64,000 nt of DNA from CAILHX01 sp964511385 (GTDB taxonomy: Bacteria > Pseudomonadota > Gammaproteobacteria > Burkholderiales > Methylophilaceae), in the NCBI GenBank assembly GCA_964511385.1, contig CAZEFE010000001.1, positions 510,573 through 574,572 on the forward strand, read 5' to 3'. The notes under the pieces are model-generated. The model did no database searches and was not told the origin of the DNA. It worked only from the letters and a program-made list of their open reading frames with translations. Positions 26,591-35,849 of this stretch are shown piece after piece. Within the stretch, counting starts at the first letter, position 1. The number at the start of each line of letters is the position of its first letter. The translations under genes and the position numbers were made by a program.

Positions 26591-27454
26591 TTAGCACTCG
26601 TGCAGGGTGCGATGCTTCAGTGCCGGCAGGCTGTTGCGCAGGCTGGTCTGGTAGGCTGGGTTGATGCCCGCGATCACCACACCGGAGCCGCGCGGCAGGC
26701 GATCCAGAACCACGCCCCAGGGGTCCACGATCATGCTGTCGCCGTGTGTTTCGCGCCCGGAGATGTGGTAGCCGCCCTGTGCCGGGGCCAGCACGTAGCA
26801 CTGGTTCTCGATGGCGCGGGCGCGTACCAGGGTTTCCCAGTGGGCCTTGCCGGTGGTGTCGGTGAAGGCGGAAGGCACCACGATAATGTCCACCTCGCCC
26901 ATGGCGCGATACAGTTCGGGAAAGCGCAGGTCGTAACAGATCGACAGGCCGATGGTGCCGATCGGTGTTTCCAGTACCACAATGCCGTCGCCAGCCTCGA
27001 TGGTGTCATCTTCGTGGAAATGCTCGTGGCCGAGATCGAGGTTGAACAGGTGGATTTTGTCGTAGCGCGCCGCCAGTTTGCCGTTGGGGTCGAACACCAG
27101 GCAGGAGTTGCGCACTTTGCTGGCAACGCTGGCTTTCAGCGGCACCGAGCCGCCGATCAGCCAGATTTTGTGTTTTTTCGCCATTTTCGACAGGAAGCGC
27201 TGGATCGGGCCGTCGCCTTCTTCCTCGCGCTCGCGGATCTTGTCGGTATCCTTCATGCCCATGATGGCGAAGTATTCGGGCAGCGCCACCAGCTTGGCAC
27301 CCTGTTCCGCCGCAATCTTGATCAGGCGTTCAGCCTCGCTCAGGTTGGCCGATACCTGCGGGCCGGACGCCATTTGTATGCCCGCAATCTTGACGATGCC
27401 TGGCGTTGTTGCCTTGGTTGGTTTTGCTGGTTTGCTGCTGGACTTGATCGGCAT
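26591..27454 (-). CDS. Carbon-nitrogen hydrolase, Nit1/Nit2-like amidase
   Basis: 287 residues. The Glu-Lys-Cys triad of the nitrilase superfamily is visible: LVALPEYFAI (Glu), ARYDKIHLFNLD (Lys) and SICYDLRFPELYRAM (Cys). IENQCYVLAPAQGGYH and GRETHGDSMIVDPWG are typical of the Nit branch, which hydrolyses deaminated glutathione or omega-amides to recycle side products. The N-terminus has ~20 extra Lys/Thr-rich residues before the conserved KIAGIQMASG. Downstream of yhdP on the same strand (80-bp gap), as is common in beta-proteobacteria. Confidence 0.9.
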   Translation of the reverse strand: MPIKSSSKPAKPTKATTPGIVKIAGIQMASGPQVSANLSEAERLIKIAAEQGAKLVALPEYFAIMGMKDTDKIREREEEGDGPIQRFLSKMAKKHKIWLIGGSVPLKASVASKVRNSCLVFDPNGKLAARYDKIHLFNLDLGHEHFHEDDTIEAGDGIVVLETPIGTIGLSICYDLRFPELYRAMGEVDIIVVPSAFTDTTGKAHWETLVRARAIENQCYVLAPAQGGYHISGRETHGDSMIVDPWGVVLDRLPRGSGVVIAGINPAYQTSLRNSLPALKHRTLHEC

Positions 27455-27533
27455 GATGAAAGTGTTCCGGTTTTTAAGTTCTTATCGGCTGGACAGTGGT
27501 GATCTGTAATCGGTTCCTGGAAATATTAGCAAA

Positions 27534-30500
27534 TTATTGCTCAAGAAACTGCGTTCCGGGCTGAGCGGCGGATTGCGCCTCATTTTTCACTTCCTTGGGG
27601 TCATCCCAGGTGCCAACGATATCGTACTCGTAACTGGCGATTTTGTTGAGCGGGTCTTTCAGCAGTTTCTGCGCCACGAATGCGGCAACGCCCACCACCG
27701 GGCCTCCGGCAAACGCCGCCAGGGAAACGCTGTCGGATACCGCCGGCGATACCTTGACGTGCAGGTTCTGGGTTTCCTTGGCCAGGTTGGTCTCGCCGCT
27801 GATCTCAACCTTGGCCGAGGTGCCATCCATGACGAAGTTGTCGCTGCGCATCACGCCTTGTGCGATTCTGACGTCGCCGGAAATCTTGTCGTAGGCGAAC
27901 CCGGAACTGAACACGTCGCGGAAATCCAGCAGTAGGCGCCGCGGCAGGTTCTGCAGGCTGAGGATGCCGAGCAGGCGGCCAACCCCGGGCTGGATTTTCA
28001 GGAATTGGCCTTTGGTGACGTTGAGCGAAAACGCGCCGCTCAATGCCGCCGGCGCGAATGCGTGCGGGCTTTCCGGCCATGACAGCGTGCCTTTGAGCGT
28101 GGCGGTGCTGTCCTTGATGGCGCCCGGATAACCGAAGCGTTCCAGCGTCTTGCCCAGGTCGGCGGCCTGCATGTTGATGTTGAGGCGCGTGGTGGCGTTG
28201 CGTCGCCAGTTCTGCCATACCCCCGACATGTCCACTGAAAAATCCGGGTTTTCGATGCGCAGGGATTCGATGTTCCAGTTACGGCCGTCCTGGCTGGTGT
28301 GCAATTCCAGCTTGCCCAGTTTTTTGCCGCGGGTCTCGAACTGGTTGGCGCTCAGGGTTATGGCGGGGTAGTTCTGCGTCTGGGCATTGTCGTCATCGCT
28401 TTCGCTCAGCTTGGATGGCGCCGCGTCGGGGAAGGTCAACGTATCCAGCCGGGCGATGATGTGCCCGTGGCCTTGCGGCTGCCAGGCGATGTCGCCGCTG
28501 ATTTCACGGCTTTTGACGGTGGATTTCCAGTTGTTGCCGTCCGCTTTGGCGTCGATCTGCAAGTCGTTAATGCGTTTGCCGAACAGGTCCAGCCAGCCCA
28601 GTTTGAGTTTTGCCACCGAGATGCCGTTGCTGTCGGCAGGTTTTTTATTCGCGCCTTTATCCATTACCGACAGCCATTGGTCGGCATCCAGGTGCGACAG
28701 TGCGCCGCCCACGGTAATGCCGCGGGCGAGGCTGGCTGGGTGTGGTTCGCCGCCAAATCGGATATCGCCCTTGTCCAGCTGCATTGCCCCGCCTTTCTGG
28801 CTGCGCGCCAACCTGGCGGACACTGCGCGGTCGGTGGCGCCATAGGTGATGGCAATGGCGTCGCCGTCGCCGGTGAGCTTGCGTTCGATGCGTAGCGGCA
28901 TGCTGGTAGTGGCCGGCTTGTCGAACGGGTAGGGCAGGGCGCTGGAAAGTCCCTGCAAATCGGGAAACTCGATGGTGAAATCGGTGCGCTTGTTTTGCGA
29001 AGTGATCTGCCCGCGCCAGTCGGCGCTGCCGTACAGGCGGTCAGTCAGCGGATGGGGGAACGCCTGGTGCAGCCCGGCCTGGGTGATTTTGCCGCGGGCG
29101 CGGATGTCCAGGCGGCCATTGGCCCCGCTGGACAGATTGAACGACACCGGCCCGCCGAATACGTTGGCTTGCACGCGGTCGGCCTTGATCGTCGATTCGG
29201 TGAAATCGAGCTTGCCGTTGATACGGTCCAGCGTCGGCCACTCGCTTTCGCCTTCCAGCGTGCCGTTGGCCACGGTATAGCTGCCGTTGACGCGCGCAGC
29301 ATTGACGTTGTCAACCGGGATGGCGAGTTTGATGGCGAGTTTGCTGTTGCCGTTGCCTTTCATGCCGTCGGTGAAGTGGTTGATGGCGTCGCGAATCGGG
29401 CTTTTTTCGATGAAGCGCAGACCTTCCTGCACCGGCCCCTGCGCGTAGCCTTCGATTTCCAGCAGGGGGTGTTCGGCATCCAGCGCGTTGATGCGCACGG
29501 TGGTATTGGCGATCTGCATGCCCAGGGTGCGGCCCTGGGCTTCGGTCAGCAGCATCTTGTTTTCATAGAATTTCATCTTCAGGCCCAAGCCTTCGATCTT
29601 GGGCCAGTCGTTGGCGTAATCGACAAAACCGTCGCGGATGGTGGCGGTGACGCTGAACTCGCCGGTTTTGCCGCCGATGTAGGGGTAATCATCGAGATAC
29701 CCTTTCACGCGGACTTTCACGTCATCGCTACGGCCTTTGAAAATGGAAGTGTCCAGCCAGTGCAGCGTGTCCTTGCCCAGCACGATGGGGTAGTAGAACG
29801 AGGCGTATCTGGCGTCGGCATTGCGGATGTCGCCGGTGAGGTCGAGAAAGCCGCCCTTGATGCCGTCGGCGCGGTAAGTGGCGTTGATGACGCCGGCCAG
29901 GTGCGGGTTGGTAATGGACAGGTTGCTGATCTTGATTTCGGGGTGCGGCTGGGTGGTCCACTGCACCTGTGCGGTCAGGCGGTCAGCCGGGATGGGCTGG
30001 CGGAAAATGTCCTTCAGGTTCAGCACCGCCTGGCGGGCGTCGATACGCAGTTTACCGCCGCGTTCATCGGCATCGAGCGTGCCGGACAGGCCGGAGAATC
30101 CAGGGGTGCCAGCGTAAGGCTGGATGCCGAGATTAGTGAAGCCGGCGCGCATCACGTATTTTTCCAGCTTGTCCTGCTGGTTTTGCCATTGCAGATAGAC
30201 GTTCTGCAACGAGCCGGTAGGTGCCAGCCCCGCCAGGGTGCGACGGTTGTCGTCGCCGATGGGCAGGTAGTCGGCCAGGGCGAGCAGCGGTTCCAGTGCC
30301 AGCGTGTCCACTTTCAGGCTGCCCGAGGTCGGGGCGGCGGCGGAGGCGCGTTGCAGGTCCATGCTGCCATTGCGGATGTTCAGGCCGTGTTCGGCGGTGA
30401 GCGACAGTTTGCTGGCAGCAAACCCGAAGCCGTCGGCATCCTGTTTTTGCCATTCGACGCGGCCGGAAATCTGCTGCAATGCCAGCGGCGGCTTGTCGGG

Positions 30501-31370
30501 ATTAAAGCGGGTCACCACGTTGCTCAGCGCCACGTCGGCAGTGGTCTGTTGCACGGCGTCCTTGTCAAAATCCAGCCACAGCCGCATGGCGCCGTAGCCC
30601 TGGATGAACGTGGACGGCAGCGGCAGCCAGGTACGCCAGGCGTAAATTTCGGTGCCTTCGACTTCGGCGTATAACTTGCCATGCCATTTGCTGGTTTGCG
30701 CCACATCGCCGCCGTAGACGCTGCCGCGCAGGTCGATCGGTTTCGACGCGCCTACCGATGGCACGGCGGTGAGCCCGAAGCGGTGGTAATTCAGCAGGCT
30801 GCGGGAAAATGGCCGTTCAATCAGCAGGTTGAGTTTTTCCAGTGACAGCGCCGGCACTTGCCGCAAGTCGTCCTGCCACACCACGGTGGCATTGCTCACA
30901 GCGATTTCCTGCTGGCGCAGCAGCCAGTTGGGGAAAGCCGGCTCGGACGGGCCGCTCATCGAAATGCCGGCGACATAAATGGTGCCGTCGGTTTCACGGC
31001 GTACCGTCAGGCGCGGTTGATGGATCACCAGGCTTTCCAGACGCGGTTCGCCGACGACCAGGCTCAGCCAGGAAAGTGATGCCTCGATGTGGTCGAACTG
31101 CAGCGCGGGGCGGCCTGCGCGGTCGAATACGCTGATCTTGTGCAAGTCGAAATGCGGGTTCAGGCCATTCCAGCCGGCATGGATGTCGCCGATGGTGATG
31201 TGCTGGCCGACGGCGCTGCTGGCATGGGCGGCAATGGTGTCGCGGTAATCCTTGATATGCGGCAGCAAGTAGTAGCGCAAGCCCAGCACGATGCTGGTGA
31301 CTACAATGATCACCCCCCACAGCAGGTAGGTCGTGAAGCTGTAGAGCCAGATCAGGGATTTTTTTACCAT
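27534..31370 (-). CDS. yhdP: YhdP family AsmA-like envelope protein
   Basis: 1278 residues. One N-terminal membrane helix (IWLYSFTTYLLWGVIIVVTSIVL) anchors a very long periplasmic part of repeated beta-strand segments, as in the AsmA-like/TIGR02099 group; YRDTIAAHASSAVGQHITIG and GPVVGVAAFVAQKLLKDPLN near the two ends are typical. YhdP is thought to form a groove-like bridge that moves phospholipids from the inner to the outer membrane. Length matches E. coli YhdP (1266). It is divergent from the ABC-F gene. Confidence 0.92.
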   Translation of the reverse strand: MVKKSLIWLYSFTTYLLWGVIIVVTSIVLGLRYYLLPHIKDYRDTIAAHASSAVGQHITIGDIHAGWNGLNPHFDLHKISVFDRAGRPALQFDHIEASLSWLSLVVGEPRLESLVIHQPRLTVRRETDGTIYVAGISMSGPSEPAFPNWLLRQQEIAVSNATVVWQDDLRQVPALSLEKLNLLIERPFSRSLLNYHRFGLTAVPSVGASKPIDLRGSVYGGDVAQTSKWHGKLYAEVEGTEIYAWRTWLPLPSTFIQGYGAMRLWLDFDKDAVQQTTADVALSNVVTRFNPDKPPLALQQISGRVEWQKQDADGFGFAASKLSLTAEHGLNIRNGSMDLQRASAAAPTSGSLKVDTLALEPLLALADYLPIGDDNRRTLAGLAPTGSLQNVYLQWQNQQDKLEKYVMRAGFTNLGIQPYAGTPGFSGLSGTLDADERGGKLRIDARQAVLNLKDIFRQPIPADRLTAQVQWTTQPHPEIKISNLSITNPHLAGVINATYRADGIKGGFLDLTGDIRNADARYASFYYPIVLGKDTLHWLDTSIFKGRSDDVKVRVKGYLDDYPYIGGKTGEFSVTATIRDGFVDYANDWPKIEGLGLKMKFYENKMLLTEAQGRTLGMQIANTTVRINALDAEHPLLEIEGYAQGPVQEGLRFIEKSPIRDAINHFTDGMKGNGNSKLAIKLAIPVDNVNAARVNGSYTVANGTLEGESEWPTLDRINGKLDFTESTIKADRVQANVFGGPVSFNLSSGANGRLDIRARGKITQAGLHQAFPHPLTDRLYGSADWRGQITSQNKRTDFTIEFPDLQGLSSALPYPFDKPATTSMPLRIERKLTGDGDAIAITYGATDRAVSARLARSQKGGAMQLDKGDIRFGGEPHPASLARGITVGGALSHLDADQWLSVMDKGANKKPADSNGISVAKLKLGWLDLFGKRINDLQIDAKADGNNWKSTVKSREISGDIAWQPQGHGHIIARLDTLTFPDAAPSKLSESDDDNAQTQNYPAITLSANQFETRGKKLGKLELHTSQDGRNWNIESLRIENPDFSVDMSGVWQNWRRNATTRLNINMQAADLGKTLERFGYPGAIKDSTATLKGTLSWPESPHAFAPAALSGAFSLNVTKGQFLKIQPGVGRLLGILSLQNLPRRLLLDFRDVFSSGFAYDKISGDVRIAQGVMRSDNFVMDGTSAKVEISGETNLAKETQNLHVKVSPAVSDSVSLAAFAGGPVVGVAAFVAQKLLKDPLNKIASYEYDIVGTWDDPKEVKNEAQSAAQPGTQFLEQ

Positions 31371-31479
31371 GTATTAACGTGTTGCCCAGGCGTGAATGCC
31401 GGCGATGCGCTGACAATCCTTAATTGTTTCATTCGGGTGGGGGTTGGTCAATGTTTTAACTCGGGGCTGCCCTTTTATT

Positions 31480-31509
31480 TTGAGCTGTTTGCTGCCGCAG
31501 GCTTTACAA
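31480..31509 (+). promoter_or_regulatory. Candidate sigma-70 promoter for the ABC-F gene
   Basis: TTGAGC (31480-31485) and TACAAT (31504-31509) are separated by 18 bases and lie 31 bp before the ATG of the ABC-F gene. Match is good at -10 and moderate at -35. Confidence 0.4.
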
Positions 31510-31539
31510 TAACGCCCGATTTTAATGTTTAGATGACAG

Positions 31540-33435
31540 ATGATCCAATTTCGCAACCTTGTCCTGATGCGCGGCGTGCGCGTGCTGTTTGAAAACGCCT
31601 CATTGCAGATCCACCCCGGGCAGAAAATCGGCCTCACCGGCGCCAACGGCACCGGCAAGTCCAGCTTGTTTGCGTTGCTGCGCGGTGAATTGCACCAGGA
31701 AGCCGGCGACCTGGAAATTCCGCCCAACTGGGTGATTGCCCATGTGGCGCAGGACACACCGGCGCTGCCGGACAGCGCGCTGTCGTTCGTGCTGGATGGC
31801 GACGAGGAACTGCGTGCCGTAGAGCTTGCCCTGCAGCAGGCCGAAGCCGCGCACCAGGGCGAAAAAGTGGGCGAGTTGCACGGGCGGCTGGGCGAGATCG
31901 AGGGCTACGCCGCGCCGGCACGGGCAGCCTCTTTACTGCACGGCCTCGGTTTCAGCGACACCGATTTTGAACGCCCGGTATCGGATTTTTCCGGCGGCTG
32001 GCGGGTACGCCTCAACCTGGCGCGGGCGTTGATGTGCCGCTCCGACCTGTTGCTGCTGGACGAGCCGACCAACCACCTCGACCTGGATGCCGTGTTCTGG
32101 CTGGAAAACTGGCTCAAGGATTATCGCGGCACGCTGCTGCTGATCTCGCACGACCGCGACTTTCTCGACGCGGTGGTGGGCGGCATCCTGCATATCGAGC
32201 AGCAAAAGCTGACGCTGTATCGCGGCGCTTATTCCGATTTCGAGCGCCAGCGCGCGGAAAAGCTGGCGCAGCAGCAATCGCTGTATGAGCGCCAGCAGCG
32301 CCAGATGGCGCATTTGCACAGCTATATCGACCGCTTCCGCGCCAAGGCCACCAAGGCGCGGCAGGCACAAAGCCGGATCAAGGCGCTGGAGCGCATGGAG
32401 TTGATCTCCGCCGCGCACGTGGATTCGGTGTTCAATTTCAGTTTCCGCGCCCCGCAGGCGATGCCGGACCCCTTGCTGGTACTGGATGGCGGCGAGGTGG
32501 GTTATGGCGACAAGACCATCCTCGGCAAGCTGGAGCTGACCCTGCGCCCCGGCGAGCGGCTGGGGCTGCTGGGACGCAACGGCGCCGGCAAGTCCACGCT
32601 GATCAAGCTGCTGGCGCGCGAACTGACCCTGCGCCACGGCAAGCGCGTGGAAGGCAAGGATTTGAGCATCGGTTATTTCGCCCAGCACCAGCTGGAACAA
32701 CTGCGCCCGGAAGAATCGCCGTTGCAGCACATGATGCGGCTGGCGCCGGAAGCGCGCGAGCAGGAGCTGCGCGACTACCTGGGCGGCTTCGATTTTCGCG
32801 GCGACATGGCGACGACGCCGTGCGGGCCGTTCTCCGGCGGCGAAAAATCGCGGCTGGCGCTGGCGCTGCTGATCTGGAACCGGCCCAACCTGCTGTTGCT
32901 GGACGAGCCGACCAACCATCTCGACCTGGAAATGCGCCACGCCCTGAGCATGGCGTTGCAGGAATACGACGGCGGCGTGGTGATGGTGTCGCACGACCGC
33001 GCCATGCTGCGCGCCACCTGCGACCGCTTCATGCTGGTGGCGGACGGCAGGGCGGAGGTGTTCGACGGCGACCTGGAGGACTATAAAAACTGGCTGGCAA
33101 TGCAGGACAAGCCCAACCAGCCGGAGAAGCCGTCGGAAAAGCCCGCCTCGAAAAATACTTACGCGCAGGACAAGGCCGACCGGCAGGCACGGCTGGCCGA
33201 GCGCAGGCCGCTGGTCAAGGAAACCGGGGAGATCGAGAAAAAGCTGGATGGCTGGCAGGTGGAAAAACACGCCATCGAGCAGCAGTTGGCCGACCCGGCG
33301 CTGTATGAAAATGCCTCATCCTCCGCCTTGCAGGAGCTGCTGAAGCGCCAGGGCGAGCTGGCGGGCAAAATCGAAACTGCCGAGATGCGCTGGCTGGAAT
33401 TGCAGGGGCAACTGGAAGCTTTACCCACGGACTGA
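31540..33435 (+). CDS. yheS: ABC-F family ribosome-associated ATPase (YheS type)
   Basis: 631 residues with two ABC domains and no membrane segments. Walker A motifs are GANGTGKSS and GRNGAGKST; signatures FSGGWRVRLNLARAL and FSGGEKSRLALALL; Walker B LLLLDEPTNHLDL in each half. The linker between the domains (about 230-300) is the tRNA-interacting P-site motif. A C-terminal coiled coil follows. Start MIQFRNLVLMRGVRVLFENA and length match YheS. ABC-F proteins act on the ribosomal E site to relieve stalls. Confidence 0.93.
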   Translation: MIQFRNLVLMRGVRVLFENASLQIHPGQKIGLTGANGTGKSSLFALLRGELHQEAGDLEIPPNWVIAHVAQDTPALPDSALSFVLDGDEELRAVELALQQAEAAHQGEKVGELHGRLGEIEGYAAPARAASLLHGLGFSDTDFERPVSDFSGGWRVRLNLARALMCRSDLLLLDEPTNHLDLDAVFWLENWLKDYRGTLLLISHDRDFLDAVVGGILHIEQQKLTLYRGAYSDFERQRAEKLAQQQSLYERQQRQMAHLHSYIDRFRAKATKARQAQSRIKALERMELISAAHVDSVFNFSFRAPQAMPDPLLVLDGGEVGYGDKTILGKLELTLRPGERLGLLGRNGAGKSTLIKLLARELTLRHGKRVEGKDLSIGYFAQHQLEQLRPEESPLQHMMRLAPEAREQELRDYLGGFDFRGDMATTPCGPFSGGEKSRLALALLIWNRPNLLLLDEPTNHLDLEMRHALSMALQEYDGGVVMVSHDRAMLRATCDRFMLVADGRAEVFDGDLEDYKNWLAMQDKPNQPEKPSEKPASKNTYAQDKADRQARLAERRPLVKETGEIEKKLDGWQVEKHAIEQQLADPALYENASSSALQELLKRQGELAGKIETAEMRWLELQGQLEALPTD

Positions 33436-33453
33436 TATTGAAGAAAGTACAAC

Positions 33454-33999
33454 ATGGAATACTCTGAACGCCTGAGCCTGCTGTATGCGCTGTGCCTGGC
33501 CGAAACCGGGCAACTTGGCAGCCTGGATGATGTGCCGGAACACGACGCGCTGGAAGCCGCTACCTTTGTCGCCTGCCTGATTACCGTCAGCGCCATCCGC
33601 GAACTGGGGCGCTCGCCGCAGGAAGAGCGGCACGACCTGGAAACGCTGGGCGTGTACCAGGCATTCGCCATGCTGGTGTTTGTCTACTTGGCGCTGCCGT
33701 TGCAGGAGGAGGGCGTGGAACTCGACATGACGCGGGGCGCGGTGATGATTGCGCGTTCGCTGTTTGCCGAATTGCCGCAGGAAGTGCTGGCCGAATGCCT
33801 GGAATCCGGCGACCGTAAATTCCAGCTGATTGGCAATGCCGAACATGAGCACTGGATGAGTTTCCGCCAGGACATGGACAAGATTTCGATTGCCTTTGTG
33901 GTGGCGGGGACGGACGACAATTCGCCGGTCAGCAAGGAAGAACTGATCCCGCTGTTTGCCACCATGCTTAACCAGCTATGCGAAGCCTTTGCCAGTTAG
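33454..33999 (+). CDS. Hypothetical protein downstream of yheS
   Basis: 181 residues, mostly helical and acidic, with no signal peptide. MEYSERLSLLYALCLAE, CLITVSAIRELG and VFVYLALPLQEEG are its hydrophobic helices; they are probably buried rather than transmembrane. I do not recognise the family. It starts 18 bp after yheS, so it is probably in the same operon. Its TAG stop is provided by the TTAG target duplication of the mobile element that follows, so its C-terminus may have been changed by the insertion. Confidence 0.75.
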   Translation: MEYSERLSLLYALCLAETGQLGSLDDVPEHDALEAATFVACLITVSAIRELGRSPQEERHDLETLGVYQAFAMLVFVYLALPLQEEGVELDMTRGAVMIARSLFAELPQEVLAECLESGDRKFQLIGNAEHEHWMSFRQDMDKISIAFVVAGTDDNSPVSKEELIPLFATMLNQLCEAFAS

Positions 34000-34146
34000 G
34001 GAAACCCTGAACAAATGGCTACACGGGCGAATTGCTGCGTTGCGCGGTGCTCGGAACCTCGCCGTACTCCTTGTACTGTCTCGGTTCTTGCGCTCCGTGC
34101 GCCTTGCACTTCATCCCGCTCGCTCACTTGTTTAGGGCTTCCTTAG
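33996..34146. mobile_element. 143-bp MITE-like element, copy B, with TTAG target duplication
   Basis: Element proper 34000-34142; about 95 % identical by eye to copy A at 21780-21922 (differences include GGAAACCCTGAACAAATG for GGAAGCCCTGAACAAGTG). TTAG repeats flank both ends (33996-33999 and 34143-34146). The left TTAG forms the stop codon of the hypothetical gene upstream. The next gene begins 10 bp after the right flank. Confidence 0.85.
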
Positions 34147-34156
34147 GGGAAACACC

Positions 34157-34732
34157 ATGCGCTTCAATGTTCAACGCTACAAACGCCTGCTGGCCGTGCT
34201 GCTGTTCATGGGCATATTGCTGATCGTGTTTGAAAGCGCGGGGCTGCGCCAGCACTTCAACCTGGCGTATATCCACCAGGAAATCGAGCAGAACCGGGTC
34301 ACCGGCCTGCTGCTGTTTGTCGGCCTGTTCGTGCTGGGCAACCTGGTGCACGTGCCCGGCTGGTTGTTCCTGGCATCGGCGGTGCTGGCGCTGGGGGAAG
34401 TGGCTGGTGGCATCGCCACGTACATTGCCGCCAGCGTTGCCTGCATGACAACGTTTGTCACCATCCGCTGGGTTGGTGATGACGCGCTGCGCCAGCTCGA
34501 CAACAAAATTGCAATCAAACTGCTGGCGCAACTGGATGCGCATCCGCTCAAGAGCATCATTGTGCTGCGCGTGCTGTTCCAGACGGTGCCAGCGCTGAAT
34601 TACGCGCTGGCGTTGTCCGGCATCGGCTTCCGCAAATACCTGCTGGGCACGCTGCTGGGGCTGCCGCTGCCGATCGCGCTCTACTGCGTCTTTTTTGAGC
34701 ATTTGGCGGTGGCGTTCCACATCACCCATTAG
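34157..34732 (+). CDS. VTT (TVP38/TMEM64-like) membrane protein
   Basis: 191 residues with about five membrane segments. FVLGNLVHVPGWLFLASAVLALGEVAGG and VLRVLFQTVPALNYALALSGIGFRKYLLGT match the VTT/SNARE-associated fold shared with DedA proteins; the Pro-Gly and Arg residues in these segments are family hallmarks. Such proteins help move lipids across the inner membrane. Its ribosome binding site (GGGGAAACACC) begins at the very end of the mobile element's flank, so its expression may depend on sequence brought by the insertion. Confidence 0.82.
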   Translation: MRFNVQRYKRLLAVLLFMGILLIVFESAGLRQHFNLAYIHQEIEQNRVTGLLLFVGLFVLGNLVHVPGWLFLASAVLALGEVAGGIATYIAASVACMTTFVTIRWVGDDALRQLDNKIAIKLLAQLDAHPLKSIIVLRVLFQTVPALNYALALSGIGFRKYLLGTLLGLPLPIALYCVFFEHLAVAFHITH

Positions 34733-34739
34733 GGCTGCC

Positions 34740-35468
34740 CTAGTAGGACGTCGTCAGCCGTACCAGCCACTCCGGCGCCGCACCCAGCACCCAGGCTTCG
34801 AACATCTTGTCACCGCCGGTGAGGATGGCCACACCCAGCACCAGCATGACCACGCCCAGCACCTGCTTGCCGCGCTTGCCCACCTCCAGCAGCCGGCCAC
34901 GCCAGCGTGAAACAGCCTGGCGCGAGACCAGCCCCAGCACCACCAGCGGGATACTGGCGCCGATACCGAACACCGCCATTACCAGTCCCACCTGCAGCAG
35001 GTTTTCGCCCTGGCTGGCCAGCGTGATGGCTGCGCCCAGCGTCGGCCCCACGCATGGGCTCCACACCACGCCCAGCAGCAAGCCGAGCAGGAACTGTCCG
35101 CCCAGGCCATCCAGCGTCAGCCCCGCCAATAAGGTCTGCCCGGAAGACGAAAGCCCCGATGTGACTGCCGCAAATTTCTCCTGCAACCCCGGCAGCAGCA
35201 GGATCAACCCAAAGCCCAGCAGCAGGAACGCCGCGATATGGCGCAGCAATTCCTGATCCAACCCCAGCGAGGCGCCAGCAGCGGCAATGAAGGTGCCGAC
35301 GATGGTAAAGGACAGCGTCAGCCCGCCCGCCAGCGCCAGTGGCCCCAGCCGATGGGCCAATACCGCGCTGCCGAGCAGGATGGGCACCAGCGGCAACACG
35401 CAAGGGGAAAGGATGGACAGTATCCCCGCCAGCAACGACAGGCCATAAGTGGCGATGCCGAATTCCAT
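34740..35468 (-). CDS. ccdA: CcdA-type thiol-disulfide transporter
   Basis: 242 residues, six membrane segments. The two essential cysteines lie in SILSPCVLPLVPILLG (first helix) and VVWSPCVGPTLGAAI (fourth helix). CcdA passes electrons from cytoplasmic thioredoxin to periplasmic thiol proteins for cytochrome c maturation or oxidative repair. The partner thioredoxin-like gene lies 3 bp upstream on the same strand, so the two make one redox relay. Confidence 0.9.
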   Translation of the reverse strand: MEFGIATYGLSLLAGILSILSPCVLPLVPILLGSAVLAHRLGPLALAGGLTLSFTIVGTFIAAAGASLGLDQELLRHIAAFLLLGFGLILLLPGLQEKFAAVTSGLSSSGQTLLAGLTLDGLGGQFLLGLLLGVVWSPCVGPTLGAAITLASQGENLLQVGLVMAVFGIGASIPLVVLGLVSRQAVSRWRGRLLEVGKRGKQVLGVVMLVLGVAILTGGDKMFEAWVLGAAPEWLVRLTTSY

Positions 35469-35471
35469 GAT

Positions 35472-35849
35472 CTACAGCGCTTTGCGCAGCAAGGCCGCGA
35501 TGGCCTCTTCATTGGTTTCGCCCAATGACCGCGCTACGCCTTTGTGGCCTTTGTACACCAGCAGCGCACTTTGCCTGGGCACGCGGAACGCCCTGACGAA
35601 ACCAGGCTGGGTGTCGTAGTCGATGCGCAGCAGCACGAAGTTGGCAAACTCCGGCTGGGCGGAAAGTTTCTTGATCACCGCTTCCTGCGCGCGGCAGGTG
35701 GGGCACCAATTCGCATGCACCATCACCAGGATCGGCTTGTTTGCATCGCGTGCCTGGTCGAAATCGGCCTGGGTGAAGTTTTTGCCGAAAGCAAACGCCG
35801 CTGTGGCGAACAGCAGGGCAAACAGGAAGGTGAAAGTACGTGTCAGCAT
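35472..35849 (-). CDS. Exported thioredoxin-like protein (CcdA partner)
   Basis: 125 residues from the ATG preceded by AAGGAGTTGCC; the open frame extends far upstream but without signal. A signal peptide (FTFLFALLFATAAFA) precedes a thioredoxin fold with active site HANWCPTCRAQE (CxxC) and a cis-Pro region FRVPRQSALLVYKG. It is likely a periplasmic thiol reductase kept reduced by the CcdA protein encoded next to it. Confidence 0.88.
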   Translation of the reverse strand: MLTRTFTFLFALLFATAAFAFGKNFTQADFDQARDANKPILVMVHANWCPTCRAQEAVIKKLSAQPEFANFVLLRIDYDTQPGFVRAFRVPRQSALLVYKGHKGVARSLGETNEEAIAALLRKAL

